64,000 nucleotides of DNA from JACDAN01 sp963834825 (GTDB taxonomy: Bacteria > Actinomycetota > Thermoleophilia > Gaiellales > Gaiellaceae): assembly GCA_963834825.1 (NCBI GenBank), contig CAWICZ010000014.1, forward strand, positions 558,001-622,000, in the 5' to 3' direction. This document shows positions 32,504 through 39,761 of the stretch, piece by piece. The stretch's first letter is position 1; the number at the start of each line of letters is the position of its first letter. Below the pieces are notes generated by a model that was given only the letters and a program-made list of their open reading frames with translations, searched no databases and was not told the DNA's origin. Both the position numbers and the translations under genes were made by a program.

Positions 32504-32798
32504 GAATCTCTCCAAAGATGTCTTCGCGTTCGAGCGCGTCCTCGATTCGCTCCTGCGGCGACAGCTCAAGCAAACGTTCGATGTATGGCACGTAGGAGTC
32601 GTCGTAATTGGCGAGCCCGTATGTCAGCTCGAGGCCGCAGGCCCGGATCACCTTGCGCAGCGTCTCGAGGCTGGGTTCGACGCGGCCGCTTTCCCAGCGT
32701 GCGATCTGCGACTGGGGACGGCCGACGCGCTGACCGAGCGCTTTCTGCGTCAGTCCTGCTCGAAGCCGGGCCTCGCGGAGAAGATCTGCACTTATCAT
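32490..32798 (-). CDS. XRE-family HTH protein, likely antitoxin/regulator
   Basis: About 102 residues. The helix-turn-helix (LREARLRAGLTQKALGQRVGRPQSQIARWESGRVEPSLETL) fills the first two-thirds; the C-terminus (YVPYIERLLELSPQERIEDALEREDIFGEI) is acidic and could bind the partner protein. It precedes and overlaps the nucleotidyltransferase gene. Inverted repeats in the AT-rich region upstream are candidate autoregulatory operators. Confidence 0.82.
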   Translation of the reverse strand: MISADLLREARLRAGLTQKALGQRVGRPQSQIARWESGRVEPSLETLRKVIRACGLELTYGLANYDDSYVPYIERLLELSPQERIEDALEREDIFGEIRGAA

Positions 32799-32803
32799 TT
32801 CCG

Positions 32804-32832
32804 TTATCTAGACAATAGCATTTATGCTGTTG
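32804..32832. promoter_or_regulatory. Paired inverted repeats between XRE and acyl-CoA dehydrogenase genes
   Basis: TTATCTAGACAA (32804-32815, imperfect palindrome centred on TCTAGA) abuts a second palindrome at 32813-32832 with core AGCAT-TT-ATGCT. The stretch is far more AT-rich than its surroundings and lies just upstream of the XRE start, as expected for an antitoxin operator. Confidence 0.5.
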
Positions 32833-32842
32833 AGTGCATTCA

Positions 32843-32848
32843 TATACT
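32843..32848 (+). promoter_or_regulatory. -10 box TATACT for acyl-CoA dehydrogenase
   Basis: TATACT, then CGCGCC and GTG 32855: a near-consensus -10 with the leaderless 6-nt spacing. Confidence 0.65.
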
Positions 32849-32854
32849 CGCGCC

Positions 32855-34018
32855 GTGGACTTCGCCCTCAGCGACGACCAGCGGGAGATCCAGGCGCTTG
32901 CGCGCCACTTCGCGCAGGCCGAGATCGAGCCCAACGCGTCGCAGTGGGACCGCGACCACCATTTTCCCCGCGAGCTCTTCGGCAAGCTCGCCGAGCTCGG
33001 GCTCATGGGCGCGTGCGTGCCGGAGGAGTACGGCGGCGCCGGAGCCGACTTCCTCTCCTACATCCTCGTGCTCGAGGAGCTCTCGCGCGCCGACGCGGGG
33101 GTCGGCGTCACCGTCGCCGTCCACACGAGCGCGTGCACGCTGCCGATCCTCAGCTTCGGGACCGACGAGCAGAAGGCGCGCTTCGTGCCGCCGCTCGCCC
33201 GCGGCGAGGGGATCGGCGCCTTTGCATTGACGGAGTCCGAGGCGGGCTCGGACGCCGGCTCACTTCGCACCCGCGCCGAGGCGACGGACGGCGGCTGGGC
33301 GATCACCGGGTCCAAGCAGTGGATCACGAATGGTGCGCACGCTTCGACGTTCCTGCTCTTCGCCCGGACCGACCTCGAGACGCCGGGCCCGAAGGGTGTT
33401 TCCGCCTTCATCCTCGACGCCGACCACGTCCGGATCACGCGCGAGGAGGAGAAGCTCGGCCTCAACTCGTCGGTGACGAACGACATCGCCGTCGAAGGCG
33501 CCGAGGTCGAGCGCGACCGGCTCCTCCACGAGGAGGGGAAGGGCTTCACCGTCGCGATGGCGACGCTCGACGGGGGCCGGATCGGGATCGCTGCGCAGGC
33601 ACTGGGCATCGCGCAGGCCGCGTTCGACGTCGCCCGCGCCTACGCGAAGGAGCGACGCACCTTCGGCAAGCCGATCGCCGAGCACCAGGCGATCCAGTGG
33701 AAGCTCGCCGACATGGCCACGGAGATCGACGCCGCGCGCCTGCTCGTCTACCGGGCGGCGTGGCTCAAGGACCAGGGTCGGCCACATACCGAAGAGGGGG
33801 CGAAGGCGAAGCTCTTCGCCTCGGAGACGGCGCGCCGCCAGACGGCGGAGGCGATCCAGATCCTCGGCGGCTACGGGTACACGAAAGAGTTCCCGGTCGA
33901 GCGCTACTACCGCGACGCGAAAATCACCGAGATCTACGAGGGCACGAGCGAGATCCAGCGGCTCGTGATCGCGCGCTCGGTGCTGGAGCTGCGGAAGCAC
34001 GAGCTGGCAGCAGGGTAA
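32855..34018 (+). CDS. Acyl-CoA dehydrogenase
   Basis: FAD enzyme for the first step of beta-oxidation, giving electrons to ETF. Signatures: FALTESEAGSDAGSL (substrate/FAD site), KQWITNGAHASTFLLFART, RRTFGKPIAEHQAIQWKLADM and the C-terminal YGYTKEFPVERYYRDAKITEIYEGTSEIQRLVIAR, which contains the catalytic glutamate E-G-T-[SN]. About 387 residues. ETF subunits and ETF-quinone oxidoreductase are encoded 7.5 kb downstream. Chain-length specificity cannot be read off. Confidence 0.95.
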   Translation: MDFALSDDQREIQALARHFAQAEIEPNASQWDRDHHFPRELFGKLAELGLMGACVPEEYGGAGADFLSYILVLEELSRADAGVGVTVAVHTSACTLPILSFGTDEQKARFVPPLARGEGIGAFALTESEAGSDAGSLRTRAEATDGGWAITGSKQWITNGAHASTFLLFARTDLETPGPKGVSAFILDADHVRITREEEKLGLNSSVTNDIAVEGAEVERDRLLHEEGKGFTVAMATLDGGRIGIAAQALGIAQAAFDVARAYAKERRTFGKPIAEHQAIQWKLADMATEIDAARLLVYRAAWLKDQGRPHTEEGAKAKLFASETARRQTAEAIQILGGYGYTKEFPVERYYRDAKITEIYEGTSEIQRLVIARSVLELRKHELAAG

Positions 34019-34121
34019 GCAGGGGCTGCTGCCGGCGACGTTCGCCATCGCCGAGGTCGCGCTCATGGAGGAGACCGAACCGGACCGCTGGAGCCTCCGT
34101 GAAACGTTCCGGCTCGGCGCC

Positions 34122-34127
34122 TAAAGT
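34122..34127 (+). promoter_or_regulatory. -10 box TAAAGT for the adenosyltransferase gene
   Basis: TAAAGT, then GTCTCC and GTG 34134. Matches TANNNT-N6-start. Confidence 0.6.
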
Positions 34128-34133
34128 GTCTCC

Positions 34134-34712
34134 GTGCCGCGCGCGAAGGACGAGCCGGTCCGGCTGACCCGCATCTACACGCGGGGCGGCGACCGCGGGG
34201 AGACGAGCCTCGGCGACGGCACCCGCGTCCCGAAGCTGGACTGCCGGATCGGCGCCTTCGGGACGGTCGACGAGCTCAACTCCCTGCTCGGAGTCGCGCT
34301 CGCCGGCGAGCTCGCCGGCCAGATCCGGGCAGTGCTGGAGCGCGTCCAGAACGAGCTCTTCGACGTCGGCGCCGACATCAGCGTCCCGTTCGGGGTCGGC
34401 GACGGTCGGCTCCGGGTCTCGCAGGCCCAGATCGACCGGCTCGAGGCCGACTGTGACCGCTTCAACGCCGACCTACCCGAGCTGAAGAGCTTCGTGCTGC
34501 CGGGCGGGACGGAGGCGGCCGCGCGGATCCACGTGGCTCGCGCCGTGTGCCGGCGGGCCGAGCGCGAGGTGCTCGACGCGGCGCAGCAGGTGGAGCTGAA
34601 CCCCCTCGTGCCCGTCTATCTGAACCGACTCTCCGACCTTCTCTTCATCCTCGCCCGGACTGCGAACGCCGGCGGCGACGAGCCTCTCTGGACGCCTGGG
34701 ACATCGTCCTAG
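34134..34712 (+). CDS. Cob(I)alamin adenosyltransferase, PduO type
   Basis: Transfers the adenosyl group of ATP to cob(I)alamin, making the cofactor for methylmalonyl-CoA mutase. Conserved TRIYTRGGDRGETSLGDGTRVPK (ATP loop), FGTVDELNSLLG, FVLPGGTEAAARIHVARAVCRRAEREV and NPLVPVYLNRLSDLLFILAR. About 192 residues. Placed 0.8 kb before the mutase large subunit, which explains its presence here. Confidence 0.93.
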   Translation: MPRAKDEPVRLTRIYTRGGDRGETSLGDGTRVPKLDCRIGAFGTVDELNSLLGVALAGELAGQIRAVLERVQNELFDVGADISVPFGVGDGRLRVSQAQIDRLEADCDRFNADLPELKSFVLPGGTEAAARIHVARAVCRRAEREVLDAAQQVELNPLVPVYLNRLSDLLFILARTANAGGDEPLWTPGTSS

Positions 34713-35437
34713 CTTTCGCCGCGAGCTTCGTGGCGGGCTACTTCGGGTCGGCCCTCGGGCTCGTCCTCGGCACCCTCCGGCTGCCGGCCATCCTGCTCAT
34801 CTCCGGAGACGCGGCCGCCGGCGCCGGTACGAACGTCGCGATCAGCGCGGCCTCCGCGGCGTCCGGCGGCTACCGACACTCGAGGGAGGGGCGCGTCGAC
34901 CGGCGCGTCGTCGCGTGGATGGCGCCGCCGTCGGTCGTCGGCGCGGTGGTCGGGGCGCTCCTGACGGACGAGCTCCCGACGCGTCTCCTGCTCGCGATCA
35001 TTGCGGCGATCCTCGCCTGGAACGGCTTCGACCTGCTCGTGCGGCCGATCCGGGGACGACCCTCGGATGAGCCGCGGCTGTGGCCGGCCGTCGTTTTCGG
35101 CGGGCTGATCGGTCTCCTCGGCGGCGCCGTCGGTGTCATCCTGGGAACACTGCGGATGCCGGCGCTGCTCCGCGGCGTCGGGATGACAGCCCACCGCGCC
35201 GTCGGGACGAACCTCGTGATCGGCTTCTTCCTCGGCCTCTTCGCCTTCGGCACGCACGCGCTGCTCGGCCAGATCGAGTGGGGCCTCCTCGCCGCCGGCG
35301 TCGCCGGAGCGCTGCCGGGCGGCTGGCTCGGCGCCAGGCTCACGGGGCGCCTCTCGGAGGAAACGCTCCGCCGCGCCATCGGCTTCGCCCTGATCGCGAT
35401 CGCGATCGCCTTCGTCGTCGAGGTGATCGTCGGCTAA
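34688..35437 (+). CDS. TauE/SafE-family (sulfite exporter-like) membrane protein
   Basis: About 249 residues with roughly eight hydrophobic segments and an internal duplication: ALGLVLGTLRLPAILL and AVGVILGTLRMPALLRG are the two copies of the G-x-G-G-x-x-x-x-P-type motif. Family members carry sulfite, sulfoacetate or unknown organic acids. The natural N-terminus (LDAWDIVLAFAASFVAGYFG) starts at CTG 34688, inside the end of the adenosyltransferase gene; the nearest standard start, GTG 34547, would add 47 charged residues that look out of place. Confidence 0.75.
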   Translation: MDAWDIVLAFAASFVAGYFGSALGLVLGTLRLPAILLISGDAAAGAGTNVAISAASAASGGYRHSREGRVDRRVVAWMAPPSVVGAVVGALLTDELPTRLLLAIIAAILAWNGFDLLVRPIRGRPSDEPRLWPAVVFGGLIGLLGGAVGVILGTLRMPALLRGVGMTAHRAVGTNLVIGFFLGLFAFGTHALLGQIEWGLLAAGVAGALPGGWLGARLTGRLSEETLRRAIGFALIAIAIAFVVEVIVG

Positions 35438-35456
35438 GTGCCGCGCACTGACTCCC

Positions 35457-35462
35457 TACACT
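35457..35462 (+). promoter_or_regulatory. -10 box TACACT for methylmalonyl-CoA mutase
   Basis: TACACT, 7 nt, then ATG 35470, fitting the leaderless pattern. Confidence 0.55.
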
Positions 35463-35469
35463 TCGTTTG

Positions 35470-37134
35470 ATGGCCATCACCGAGGACCGCGACACCCTCG
35501 ACGGCATCGCCGAGTGGCGCCGCGCGCTCTACGAGACGTCCGAGGAGCGCCAGGGCGAGCTCTTCTCGACGATCTCGGGCCTCGATGTCGACCCGCTGTA
35601 CTCGGTGGATTCCGTCGACATCGACGAGAAGCGCGACCTGGGCTATCCGGGCGTCTATCCGTTCACCCGCGGCGTCTACCCGTCGATGTACCGCGGGAAG
35701 CTGTGGACGATGCGCCAGTTCGCGGGCTTCGGCACCGCCGAGGAGACGAACGAGCGGTTCCGGTACCTGCTCGATCACGGCCAGACCGGGCTCTCGACCG
35801 CGTTCGACATGCCTTCGCTGATGGGCTACGACTCCGATCACCCGCGCTCACTCGGCGAGGTCGGCCGCGAGGGAGTCGCGATCGACACCTTCGAGGACAT
35901 GGCGACGCTCTTCGCCGGCATCCCGCTCGGCGACGTCTCCACGTCGATGACGATCAACTGCACGGCGCCGATCGCGCTCGCCTTCTACGTCTGCGTGGCC
36001 GAGGCGCAGGGCGTTCCGCGCGCCGAGCTCCGCGGGACGATCCAGACCGACATCCTCAAGGAATACATCGCCCAGAAGGAATGGATCTTCCCGCCCGAGC
36101 CGTCGATGCGGCTCGTCACCGACATGGTCGAGTTCTGCGCCGAGGAGATGCCCAAGTGGCATCCGATCTCGATTTCGGGCTACCACATTCGCGAGGCCGG
36201 CTCGAACGCCGTCCAGGAGCTCGCCTTCACGCTGATGAACGGCTTTACGTACGTGGAGGCTGCGATCGAGCGCGGCCTCGACGTCGACGACTTCGCCCCC
36301 CGGCTCTCGTTCTTCTTCAACGCGCACATCGACTTCTTCGAGGAGATCGCGAAGTACCGGGCCGCGCGCAGAATCTGGGCTCGGGAGCTCCGTGAGCGTT
36401 ACGGGGCGAAGAACCCGCGCTCGTGGCTGATGCGGTTCCACACCCAAACTGCCGGCGTTTCTCTGACCGCGCAGCAGCCGGAGGTGAACATCGTCCGGAC
36501 GGCGCTCGAGGCGCTCTCGGCCGTGCTGGGCGGCACACAGTCGCTGCACACGAACTCGTTCGACGAGGCGCTCGCGCTGCCCACCGAGAATGCCGTCCGT
36601 CTGGCGCTGCGGACGCAGCAGGTGATTGCGCACGAGACAGGTGTCGTCAACACGATCGACCCGCTGGGCGGCTCCTACTTCCTGGAGGACCTGACAAACC
36701 GGCTCGAGGGCGAGGCCTACGACTACTTCGAGCGGATCCGCGCTCTGGGCGGCGTGATCCCGGCGATCAAGGAGAACTTCTTTCAGCGCGAGATCGCGGA
36801 CGCCTCGTTCCGCTACCAGTCGGAGCTCGAGGCCAAGCAGCGCGTGATCGTCGGCGTGAACCGCTACCAGACGGCTGACGAGGCCGAGGTCGAGATTCTC
36901 CGGATCGACCCGGCGCTGGAGGAGAAGCAGATCGCCCGGGTCCGCTCAGTCCGTGAGCGGCGCGACGAGGCCTCGGCCGAGGCCGCGCTCGCGGCGCTCA
37001 AGGAAGCCGCGGCCGGCGACACGAACCTGATGCCGCTGATCATCGACTGCGCGAGAACAGACGTCACGATGGGGGAGATGTGCGACGCCCTGCGTGAGCA
37101 ATGGGGCGTGTGGCGCGAGACTCCGGTCTTCTGA
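35470..37134 (+). CDS. Methylmalonyl-CoA mutase large (catalytic) subunit
   Basis: Isomerises methylmalonyl-CoA to succinyl-CoA with adenosylcobalamin. The TIM-barrel half only, about 554 residues: PGVYPFTRGVYPSMYRGKLWTMRQFAGF, STAFDMPSLMGYDSDHP, YHIREAGSNAVQELAFTL, LRFHTQTAGVSLTAQQPEVNIVRTALEALSAVLGGTQSLHTNSFDEAL and ETGVVNTIDPLGGSYFLE are all family-specific. The cobalamin-binding domain is absent and is encoded separately at 39363. The adenosyltransferase for its cofactor precedes it. Confidence 0.95.
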   Translation: MAITEDRDTLDGIAEWRRALYETSEERQGELFSTISGLDVDPLYSVDSVDIDEKRDLGYPGVYPFTRGVYPSMYRGKLWTMRQFAGFGTAEETNERFRYLLDHGQTGLSTAFDMPSLMGYDSDHPRSLGEVGREGVAIDTFEDMATLFAGIPLGDVSTSMTINCTAPIALAFYVCVAEAQGVPRAELRGTIQTDILKEYIAQKEWIFPPEPSMRLVTDMVEFCAEEMPKWHPISISGYHIREAGSNAVQELAFTLMNGFTYVEAAIERGLDVDDFAPRLSFFFNAHIDFFEEIAKYRAARRIWARELRERYGAKNPRSWLMRFHTQTAGVSLTAQQPEVNIVRTALEALSAVLGGTQSLHTNSFDEALALPTENAVRLALRTQQVIAHETGVVNTIDPLGGSYFLEDLTNRLEGEAYDYFERIRALGGVIPAIKENFFQREIADASFRYQSELEAKQRVIVGVNRYQTADEAEVEILRIDPALEEKQIARVRSVRERRDEASAEAALAALKEAAAGDTNLMPLIIDCARTDVTMGEMCDALREQWGVWRETPVF

Positions 37135-37164
37135 GCCGCTAACTCGATCTCCGAAAACGTCGTC

Positions 37165-37170
37165 TAATCT
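37165..37170 (+). promoter_or_regulatory. -10 box TAATCT for first QWR-motif protein
   Basis: TAATCT, 8 nt, GTG 37179. No ribosome site is visible, which supports leaderless initiation. Confidence 0.5.
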
Positions 37171-37178
37171 GTGTCGAC

Positions 37179-37739
37179 GTGAACCCCTTCTCAGGTCTCA
37201 CAACGTCGCGCGGGCTCAACCGTGCGCTTCCTTGGATCGCTGGCGCGGTTCTGCTCATCGGCGTGGTCGCGTTCTGGCAGACGACGGTCAGGTCGAACGA
37301 CAACCCAGAGACCTTCTCGAACGAGCGGGTTCAGAACGCGTCCACGGTGGAGACCGTCCCGCTCGCGCCCGAAGCGCGCCAGGTGGTCGTCAAGTTCATC
37401 AAAACGGCGGTCATGCGCCAGAACCTCGACGAGGCCTGGCAGATCGCCGGTCCGCAGATCAGGCAGAACCTGACCCTGCAGCAATGGCGCACGGGGAACA
37501 TCCCGGTCGTGCCCTATCCGAACGCCGCGGTCAACCAGTCACCGGTGAAGATCACCTGGTCGCACCCGACCGAGGCCGGCCTCGAGGTCGTGCTCCAGCC
37601 GGGGCCGGGCTCGAAGGAAAAGCCGCAGCTGTTCTTCGTCGGCCTGCTCAAGCAGGGCAGCGGGTCGCAGGCGAAGTGGGTCGTCGACTACTGGGCTCCG
37701 TACGCGCCTCCGCCGATCCCGAGTAACCCGGGGAGCTAG
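37179..37739 (+). CDS. Membrane-anchored protein of unknown function (QWR paralogue 1)
   Basis: About 186 residues. One N-terminal TM helix (LPWIAGAVLLIGVVAFW) is followed by an exported domain with FIKTAVMRQNLDEAWQIAGPQIRQNLTLQQWRTGNIPVVPYP and a Pro-rich end (APPPIPSNPGS). The helix-strand pattern resembles NTF2/SnoaL-like exported domains. The next gene encodes a paralogue sharing LTxxQWRxGxIPVVPxP. No known family recognised; an envelope role is inference. Confidence 0.7.
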   Translation: MNPFSGLTTSRGLNRALPWIAGAVLLIGVVAFWQTTVRSNDNPETFSNERVQNASTVETVPLAPEARQVVVKFIKTAVMRQNLDEAWQIAGPQIRQNLTLQQWRTGNIPVVPYPNAAVNQSPVKITWSHPTEAGLEVVLQPGPGSKEKPQLFFVGLLKQGSGSQAKWVVDYWAPYAPPPIPSNPGS

Positions 37740-37780
37740 CCCGACGGAAATCCGCCGGGCCAGCGGACTATCGTGCGAGT

Positions 37781-38557
37781 GTGAACGTCCTTAGCTCGCC
37801 CCGCTGGAGAAGACGGCTCGCTTGGAGCGTTGGGGCGCTCGCGATTGTCGGCGCCGTCACGGCGATCGGGCTCATGTATCCGAATACGGTCGAGCGGGCG
37901 GAGGAAGAGACGCTGCGTGGCGAAGAAGCCCAGGTCTACAAGGCACCGAAGCACATCGAGCTGACCCGGGCTCAGCGCGCCCACCTGCTGGCAACGGCGG
38001 CGAACTTCGTCACCCACGCCGTTGCGCGCAGCAGGGTCGAGCAGGCCTATGACGTGACGGCGCCGAGCCTGCGCGGCGGGCTGACGCGCGACCAGTGGCG
38101 GTCCGGGGAGATCCCGGTCGTCCCCTTCCCGGTCGAGCAGGCTCGCTGGAGGCTCGAGTTCTCGGACGAAGATGGGATCGGGCTCCAGGTCCTCCTGCTC
38201 CCGCGCGCTCGCTCCGGGCTCAGGCCCGAGCTCTTCAACATGGAGCTCGTCGTGACCGGCAAGGGCGCCAAGCAGCGGTTCCTCGTGTCCTCCTGGGCGC
38301 CGAGCGGTGTGGTGGGCGGCGGTACGCCGGCGCCGCAATCGGCCGGGACAGGCGGCCTTCCCAACCTCGGCGGCTCGGCGCCAGGCGGCCAGGCGCGACT
38401 CGGGGGGCGTTGGCTTCTCGCGCCGCTCCTGCTGATTGCGCTGGTTCCGCTCATCGTGATCGGCTTCTTCGCCCGCGGCTGGTTGCGAGGACGGCGCGCG
38501 GAAGCGGAGTACGCGGCCTCGGCGCCGGCGCGTGAGCTTCCGACGCTCAGGCGCTAG
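37781..38557 (+). CDS. Membrane protein of unknown function (QWR paralogue 2)
   Basis: About 258 residues. N-terminal TM helix (LAWSVGALAIVGAVTAIGLMYP), a domain paralogous to the preceding protein (FVTHAVARSRVEQAYDVTAPSLRGGLTRDQWRSGEIPVVPFP), a Gly/Pro-rich linker, and a second TM helix near the C-terminus (LLAPLLLIALVPLIVIGFFARGW) with a basic cytoplasmic tail. GTG 37781 follows TATCGT by 6 nt. The two genes lie between the mutase subunits but have no obvious link to them. Confidence 0.7.
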   Translation: MNVLSSPRWRRRLAWSVGALAIVGAVTAIGLMYPNTVERAEEETLRGEEAQVYKAPKHIELTRAQRAHLLATAANFVTHAVARSRVEQAYDVTAPSLRGGLTRDQWRSGEIPVVPFPVEQARWRLEFSDEDGIGLQVLLLPRARSGLRPELFNMELVVTGKGAKQRFLVSSWAPSGVVGGGTPAPQSAGTGGLPNLGGSAPGGQARLGGRWLLAPLLLIALVPLIVIGFFARGWLRGRRAEAEYAASAPARELPTLRR

Positions 38558-38560
38558 TCG

Positions 38561-39289
38561 CTAAACGTCGGTCTCGTAGCCGTCGTGCACCTGCTCGAAC
38601 TCCGGCTCGAGCGGGCGCTCCTGCGGGCGGTGCGTGAGCAGGAGCCGCTTCGCACCCGACGCCTCGAACGCGGCCTTGGCCTCGTTCGCCGCGAGGTGGC
38701 CTCGGGTTGGTCCTTCCCCGTTGGGCTCGAGCAGTGTCGCTTCGCAGAGGAAGAGATCAGCGTCGCGGGCGAGCTCGGCCAGCTCGTCGCTCGGCCCCGA
38801 GTCTCCCGAGTAGGCCATCGTCTTGCCTTCGTTGCAGACGCGGAAGCCGAACGCGAGCAGGTCGTAGTGGAGGACGCGACGCGGCGTGATCCGGAAGCCG
38901 GCGGCCTGGAACTCCTTCCCGGCCTCGTACTCCTTGAGGTCGAACGCCTGCTCGAACATGTCGGGCGTGCCGAGCCGCTGGCCGATCTCGACGAGAAGCC
39001 GAACGCCGCCCGGCGGAACCCAGAGCTGGGGGCGAGGATGGTCGCTGGCCGGCCCGAACCAAAGCGCCCAGACCCACGGGACGATGTCGCCCCAATGGTC
39101 GAGGTGGAAATGCGTCAGGCAGATCGCGTCGACACGGGGCCAATCCTCCCGCTCCCGCAACTTCGCGAGCACCCCGGCGCCGCAGTCGAGGAGCACACGG
39201 CCCTCGTCCTCCACGAGGTAGCCCGACTGCGCCCCGCCCGGATTCGGCCACGCCGGCGAGCACCCAATGACGGTTAGCCGCATCTGCAT
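38561..39289 (-). CDS. MBL-fold metallo-hydrolase
   Basis: Metallo-beta-lactamase fold, about 242 residues. The zinc motif H-x-H-x-D-H is LTHFHLDHWGD; later ligands are in HYDLLAFGF, YSGDSGPSDELAEL and the terminal LLLTHRPQE. The RNase Z/ElaC-like G-[CS]-[SG] start (VIGCSPAWPNPGGAQSGYLVE) suggests a phosphodiesterase- or lactonase-like member. Start ATG 39289 or 39283. Divergent from the mutase small subunit. Confidence 0.85.
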   Translation of the reverse strand: MQMRLTVIGCSPAWPNPGGAQSGYLVEDEGRVLLDCGAGVLAKLREREDWPRVDAICLTHFHLDHWGDIVPWVWALWFGPASDHPRPQLWVPPGGVRLLVEIGQRLGTPDMFEQAFDLKEYEAGKEFQAAGFRITPRRVLHYDLLAFGFRVCNEGKTMAYSGDSGPSDELAELARDADLFLCEATLLEPNGEGPTRGHLAANEAKAAFEASGAKRLLLTHRPQERPLEPEFEQVHDGYETDV

Positions 39290-39348
39290 AGTCTCGCCTA
39301 TACCCGGACGCCGTTCACGCGGTTGTTCTTCCCACGCGAACCCATTCC

Positions 39349-39354
39349 TATACT
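39349..39354 (+). promoter_or_regulatory. -10 box TATACT for mutase small subunit
   Basis: TATACT, 8 nt, GTG 39363. Confidence 0.6.
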
Positions 39355-39362
39355 CCGGCGGA

Positions 39363-39761
39363 GTGGCGGGGAAGATTCGAGTGGTGATTGCGAAGCCGGG
39401 CCTCGACGGGCACGACCGTGGCGCGAAGATCATCGCCCGGGCGCTGCGCGACGCCGGGATGGAGGTCATCTACACCGGCCTGCACCAGACCCCCGAGCAG
39501 ATCGTCGAGACCGCGATCCAGGAGGACGCCGATGCAGTCGGCATCTCGATCCTCTCCGGCGCGCACATGACGCTCGTCCCGAAGATCCTCGACGGCTTGA
39601 AGGAGAACGGGGCCGAGGACGTGCTCGTCGTCGTCGGCGGCACGATCCCGCGGGAGGACTCCGACGAGCTGAAGCGGCAGGGGGTCGCCGAAGTCTTCAC
39701 CCCGGGTGCCCCGATGGCCGACGTCGTCGAGTTCCTGCGCGAGAAGGTTCCGATCAGCTGA
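39363..39761 (+). CDS. Methylmalonyl-CoA mutase small (cobalamin-binding) subunit
   Basis: About 132 residues forming a stand-alone B12-binding Rossmann domain. The base-off/His-on motif D-x-H-x-x-G is KPGLDGHDRGAKIIA; ISILSGAHMTLVPKI and VVVGGTIPREDSDELK match the S-x-L and G-G motifs. It completes the catalytic subunit at 35470, making a split two-subunit mutase. Its stop codon overlaps the next gene's apparent CTG start. Confidence 0.94.
   Translation: MAGKIRVVIAKPGLDGHDRGAKIIARALRDAGMEVIYTGLHQTPEQIVETAIQEDADAVGISILSGAHMTLVPKILDGLKENGAEDVLVVVGGTIPREDSDELKRQGVAEVFTPGAPMADVVEFLREKVPIS

Noticed and set aside
34065..34123. A 19-codon frame (starting MEETEPDRWSLRETFRLGA) between acyl-CoA dehydrogenase and adenosyltransferase genes
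   Set aside because: Protein-like but tiny, with no ribosome site or family; perhaps a relic, not supportable as a gene.
35100..35470. Possible cobalamin riboswitch near the B12-dependent genes
   Set aside because: The intergenic space before the mutase is only about 30 bp, and no B12-box-like sequence is visible upstream of either the mutase or the adenosyltransferase.
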